NCBI GenBank assembly: GCA_023410025.1
Contig: JAEYQM010000067.1
Span: forward strand, 1-32,855
Reading direction: 5' to 3'
From: Bacillota bacterium
GTDB lineage: Bacteria > Bacillota_I > Bacilli_A > ML615J-28 > CAG-698
Length of the DNA stretch: 32,855 nucleotides
Positions 31,278 to 32,855 of this stretch are shown here, piece by piece. Numbering within the stretch: position 1 is the stretch's first letter; every line of letters starts with the position of its first letter. The notes below the pieces were generated by a model that was not told the DNA's origin, did no database searches, and saw only the letters and a program-made list of their open reading frames with translations. Both the position numbers and the translations under genes were made by a program.

Positions 31278-32585
31278 ATGCATAAAATTAGAAATTTATA
31301 TTCAAAATTTATTACTTCTGACTTATTTATAATTTTTATGTTTGCACTGAATGTTTTATTTTGGTGGCTTAAGTTAGGAACAGTTATGATGATAGCATCA
31401 TCAATTATTTTATTATCGATAATACTTTTTAATATTGATAGAACTAGCATAATTTCAATTGCACTTGCAAATGTTATAAATTATAGAATTGCAAAACTTG
31501 AAGAAAATTTTACAATCCTAATAGTATTCTCAGTTATCCTATTGCCATTTGTAATATATGATTTAGTAAAACATAAAATAAAATATAAAAATAATATATT
31601 TATATCACTAGTTATATTTTTTATCGTTAATATTATTTCACTAGTAAATACAAATAGTGAAACTATTAAACTTGGTTTAATTGGTGTAATGCAAATTGCA
31701 ATATACGCAATTATTTTCCTATACTTTTACACATATCGAAAAAAGGGAAATTTCTTAAATATTGCTAAGAATGCATGTGCAATGGGACTTGCGATATCAA
31801 TGCAATTTGCCATTAAATTTGCTCAATTTGATGGGGATATAATTTCAAAATCAGTTATTGATTTAGGATGGGGTTTATCAAATTACATAGCAATAGTGAT
31901 GTCAATAATAATACCACTTACATTTTATCTTTACATGAATAATCAAAAAAATAAATTTCCATTGGTATGTGTAGTATTATTTTTCTTAGTTGTGTTACTT
32001 ACATTTTCAAAAGGATCATTTCTAGCTTGGATTGTTGCACTAATTCCATTTTTAATATGTGCTTATATATTTTCAAAGCAAAGAAGGATATTAATAATTG
32101 ATGGATTATGTTGTTTAATTCTATTAGGGTTGTTAATACTTGTTATATCAAAAGTTGATGTAATATGGAATGGATTAGTTGATTATTTTGAACACATGGA
32201 TTCAAGAGGTTGGTTTAATGATAAAGGAAGACTTGATATTTATAAAATTGGTTTTGAGCAGTTTAAGAAAAATCCTTTATTTGGTGCTGGATCTTACACA
32301 GGTCAATACTATTTAGAATTAAATATAAATTATCACAACTTTATTATTCAAACAATTGCAACAGTTGGTGCAGTTGGATTAATATCTTTTGGATATTATT
32401 TATTTACTATAGTAAAGTCAACATTAGTAAATCACTATTTTAATATATCAATATTATTTATTTTTATATTACTAACAATTCATGGATTAGTGGATACTAC
32501 ATGGTATAATCCACTAGTTATGGTAATTATGTCAATAATTCTTCCATCGCTTATAAAAAAAGAAGAATTAACAAGCATTAAATAA
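31278..32585 (+). CDS. O-antigen ligase/Wzy-family membrane protein
   Basis: A 435-residue polytopic membrane protein with about 11-12 hydrophobic helices. The region after about residue 310 has the family pattern: an extracytoplasmic loop with RGWFNDKGRLDIYKIGFEQFKKNPLFGAGSYTG, then NYHNFIIQTIATVGAVGLI, including the conserved Arg, Gly and His-Asn positions of WaaL/Wzy-type glycan ligases and polymerases. These proteins use lipid-linked glycans as donors. In a Gram-positive or wall-poor cell it could polymerise or attach a surface polysaccharide or glycosylate a surface molecule. The start at 31278 is chosen because GGAG (31268-31271) precedes it and the promoter lies downstream of the earlier in-frame ATG. 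No glycosyltransferase is adjacent. Confidence 0.8.
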   Translation: MHKIRNLYSKFITSDLFIIFMFALNVLFWWLKLGTVMMIASSIILLSIILFNIDRTSIISIALANVINYRIAKLEENFTILIVFSVILLPFVIYDLVKHKIKYKNNIFISLVIFFIVNIISLVNTNSETIKLGLIGVMQIAIYAIIFLYFYTYRKKGNFLNIAKNACAMGLAISMQFAIKFAQFDGDIISKSVIDLGWGLSNYIAIVMSIIIPLTFYLYMNNQKNKFPLVCVVLFFLVVLLTFSKGSFLAWIVALIPFLICAYIFSKQRRILIIDGLCCLILLGLLILVISKVDVIWNGLVDYFEHMDSRGWFNDKGRLDIYKIGFEQFKKNPLFGAGSYTGQYYLELNINYHNFIIQTIATVGAVGLISFGYYLFTIVKSTLVNHYFNISILFIFILLTIHGLVDTTWYNPLVMVIMSIILPSLIKKEELTSIK

Positions 32586-32596
32586 AGTGTCTATTT

Positions 32597-32625
32597 AAAA
32601 CAAGTTTTAATTAACTTGTTTTTTT
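32597..32625 (+). terminator. Intrinsic terminator after the ligase-like gene
   Basis: AAAACAAGTT (32597-32606) pairs with AACTTGTTTT (32613-32622), loop TTAATT, then more T. Confidence 0.9.
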
Positions 32626-32749
32626 ATTTTTAAATCAAAAAATTATAATTATTTATTATTTACACATTATATATTTAAGGATTATTTCTAAAATAAATAT
32701 TAAAAAATGCATAAAAAAAATAATATAAAATGCAAAAACAATATTTATT

Positions 32750-32758
32750 TGGTATAAT
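32750..32758 (+). promoter_or_regulatory. Extended -10 promoter of the terminal lipoprotein gene
   Basis: TGG-TATAAT (hexamer 32753-32758), with TGCAAA (32731-32736) 16 bp upstream as a possible -35. The stretch 32626-32730 is plain A/T-rich sequence in which nothing else is seen. Confidence 0.55.
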
Positions 32759-32787
32759 AATTAAAGACACGAAATGGAAGGGATACG

Positions 32788-32855
32788 ATGAAAAAAAATT
32801 GCATTTATATTTTACTATTTTTAATAACAATAATGCTAACAGGTTGCAATAAAAA
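32788..32855 (+). CDS. Lipoprotein, N-terminal fragment cut by the window end
   Basis: Only the first 22 codons are in the window. They encode a lipoprotein signal peptide: a KK start, a hydrophobic core and the lipobox LTGC with C20. A GGAAGGGA ribosome site precedes the ATG. The mature protein is outside the window, so its function is unknown. Confidence 0.75.
   Translation, partial: MKKNCIYILLFLITIMLTGCNK

Noticed and set aside
1..32855. CRISPR arrays, insertion sequences, phage genes, tRNA or rRNA genes.
   Set aside because: No regularly spaced repeats, transposase or phage motifs, or tRNA/rRNA sequence signatures were seen on either strand.

Overview
The window is a very AT-rich, densely packed bacterial chromosome segment with every gene on the + strand. 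TGA is used as an ordinary stop (for example at the ends of holB, trmN6 and the arginine-type permease) and tryptophan is TGG, so the code is standard. Low GC, pgk-tpiA linkage, ecfA1-ecfA2-ecfT-truA, tmk-holB-ricT-trmN6-rsmI, a T-box, an FMN riboswitch, pyruvate:ferredoxin oxidoreductase and a SpoIIE-type phosphatase together point to an anaerobic member of the Bacilli near Mollicutes/Erysipelotrichales/Haloplasmatales/Izemoplasmatales. The exact lineage cannot be fixed from the sequence alone.

Layout. 1-4150: a SpoIIE-like membrane phosphatase, a PucR-type regulator and a MsmX/UgpC-type sugar ABC ATPase whose promoter carries a perfect 14-bp palindrome. 4161-6494: the glycolytic operon pgk - HPr-like gene - tpiA; the HPr homologue keeps the regulatory serine but has Asp in place of the catalytic histidine. 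6509-8925: a NatAB-like ABC exporter, then an Hsp20 gene whose ribosome site and start codon lie in a perfect 9-bp AU-rich hairpin. 8929-11556: an arginine-type T-box leader driving a polar amino-acid ABC importer. 11561-12680: an FMN riboswitch and a RibU riboflavin transporter with an unusual N-terminal membrane extension. 12683-14255: rpsD with a structured leader, then a monofunctional biotin ligase.

14297-18208: a NusG-II domain protein, the shared ECF energizing module (ecfA1, ecfA2, ecfT), which probably powers RibU, and truA. 18258-22806: tmk, holB, ricT, trmN6, a TerB-like gene with its own promoter, and rsmI. 22843-25243: a family 2 glycoside hydrolase homologue whose acid/base glutamate appears to be replaced by Asn. 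25244-25632 is a gene-free stretch holding a candidate structured small RNA and the nifJ promoter region. 25633-29184: nifJ. 29270-32855: an InlB-repeat lipoprotein, an O-antigen-ligase-like membrane protein and the start of another lipoprotein, which together look like a surface-oriented segment.

Most genes form short operons separated by recognisable intrinsic terminators. Many promoters are of the extended -10 type (TGnTATAAT) with weak -35 elements. The points most worth a second look are the HPr paralogue, the degenerate GH2 active site, the candidate Hsp20 thermosensor hairpin and the uncharacterised RNA before nifJ.
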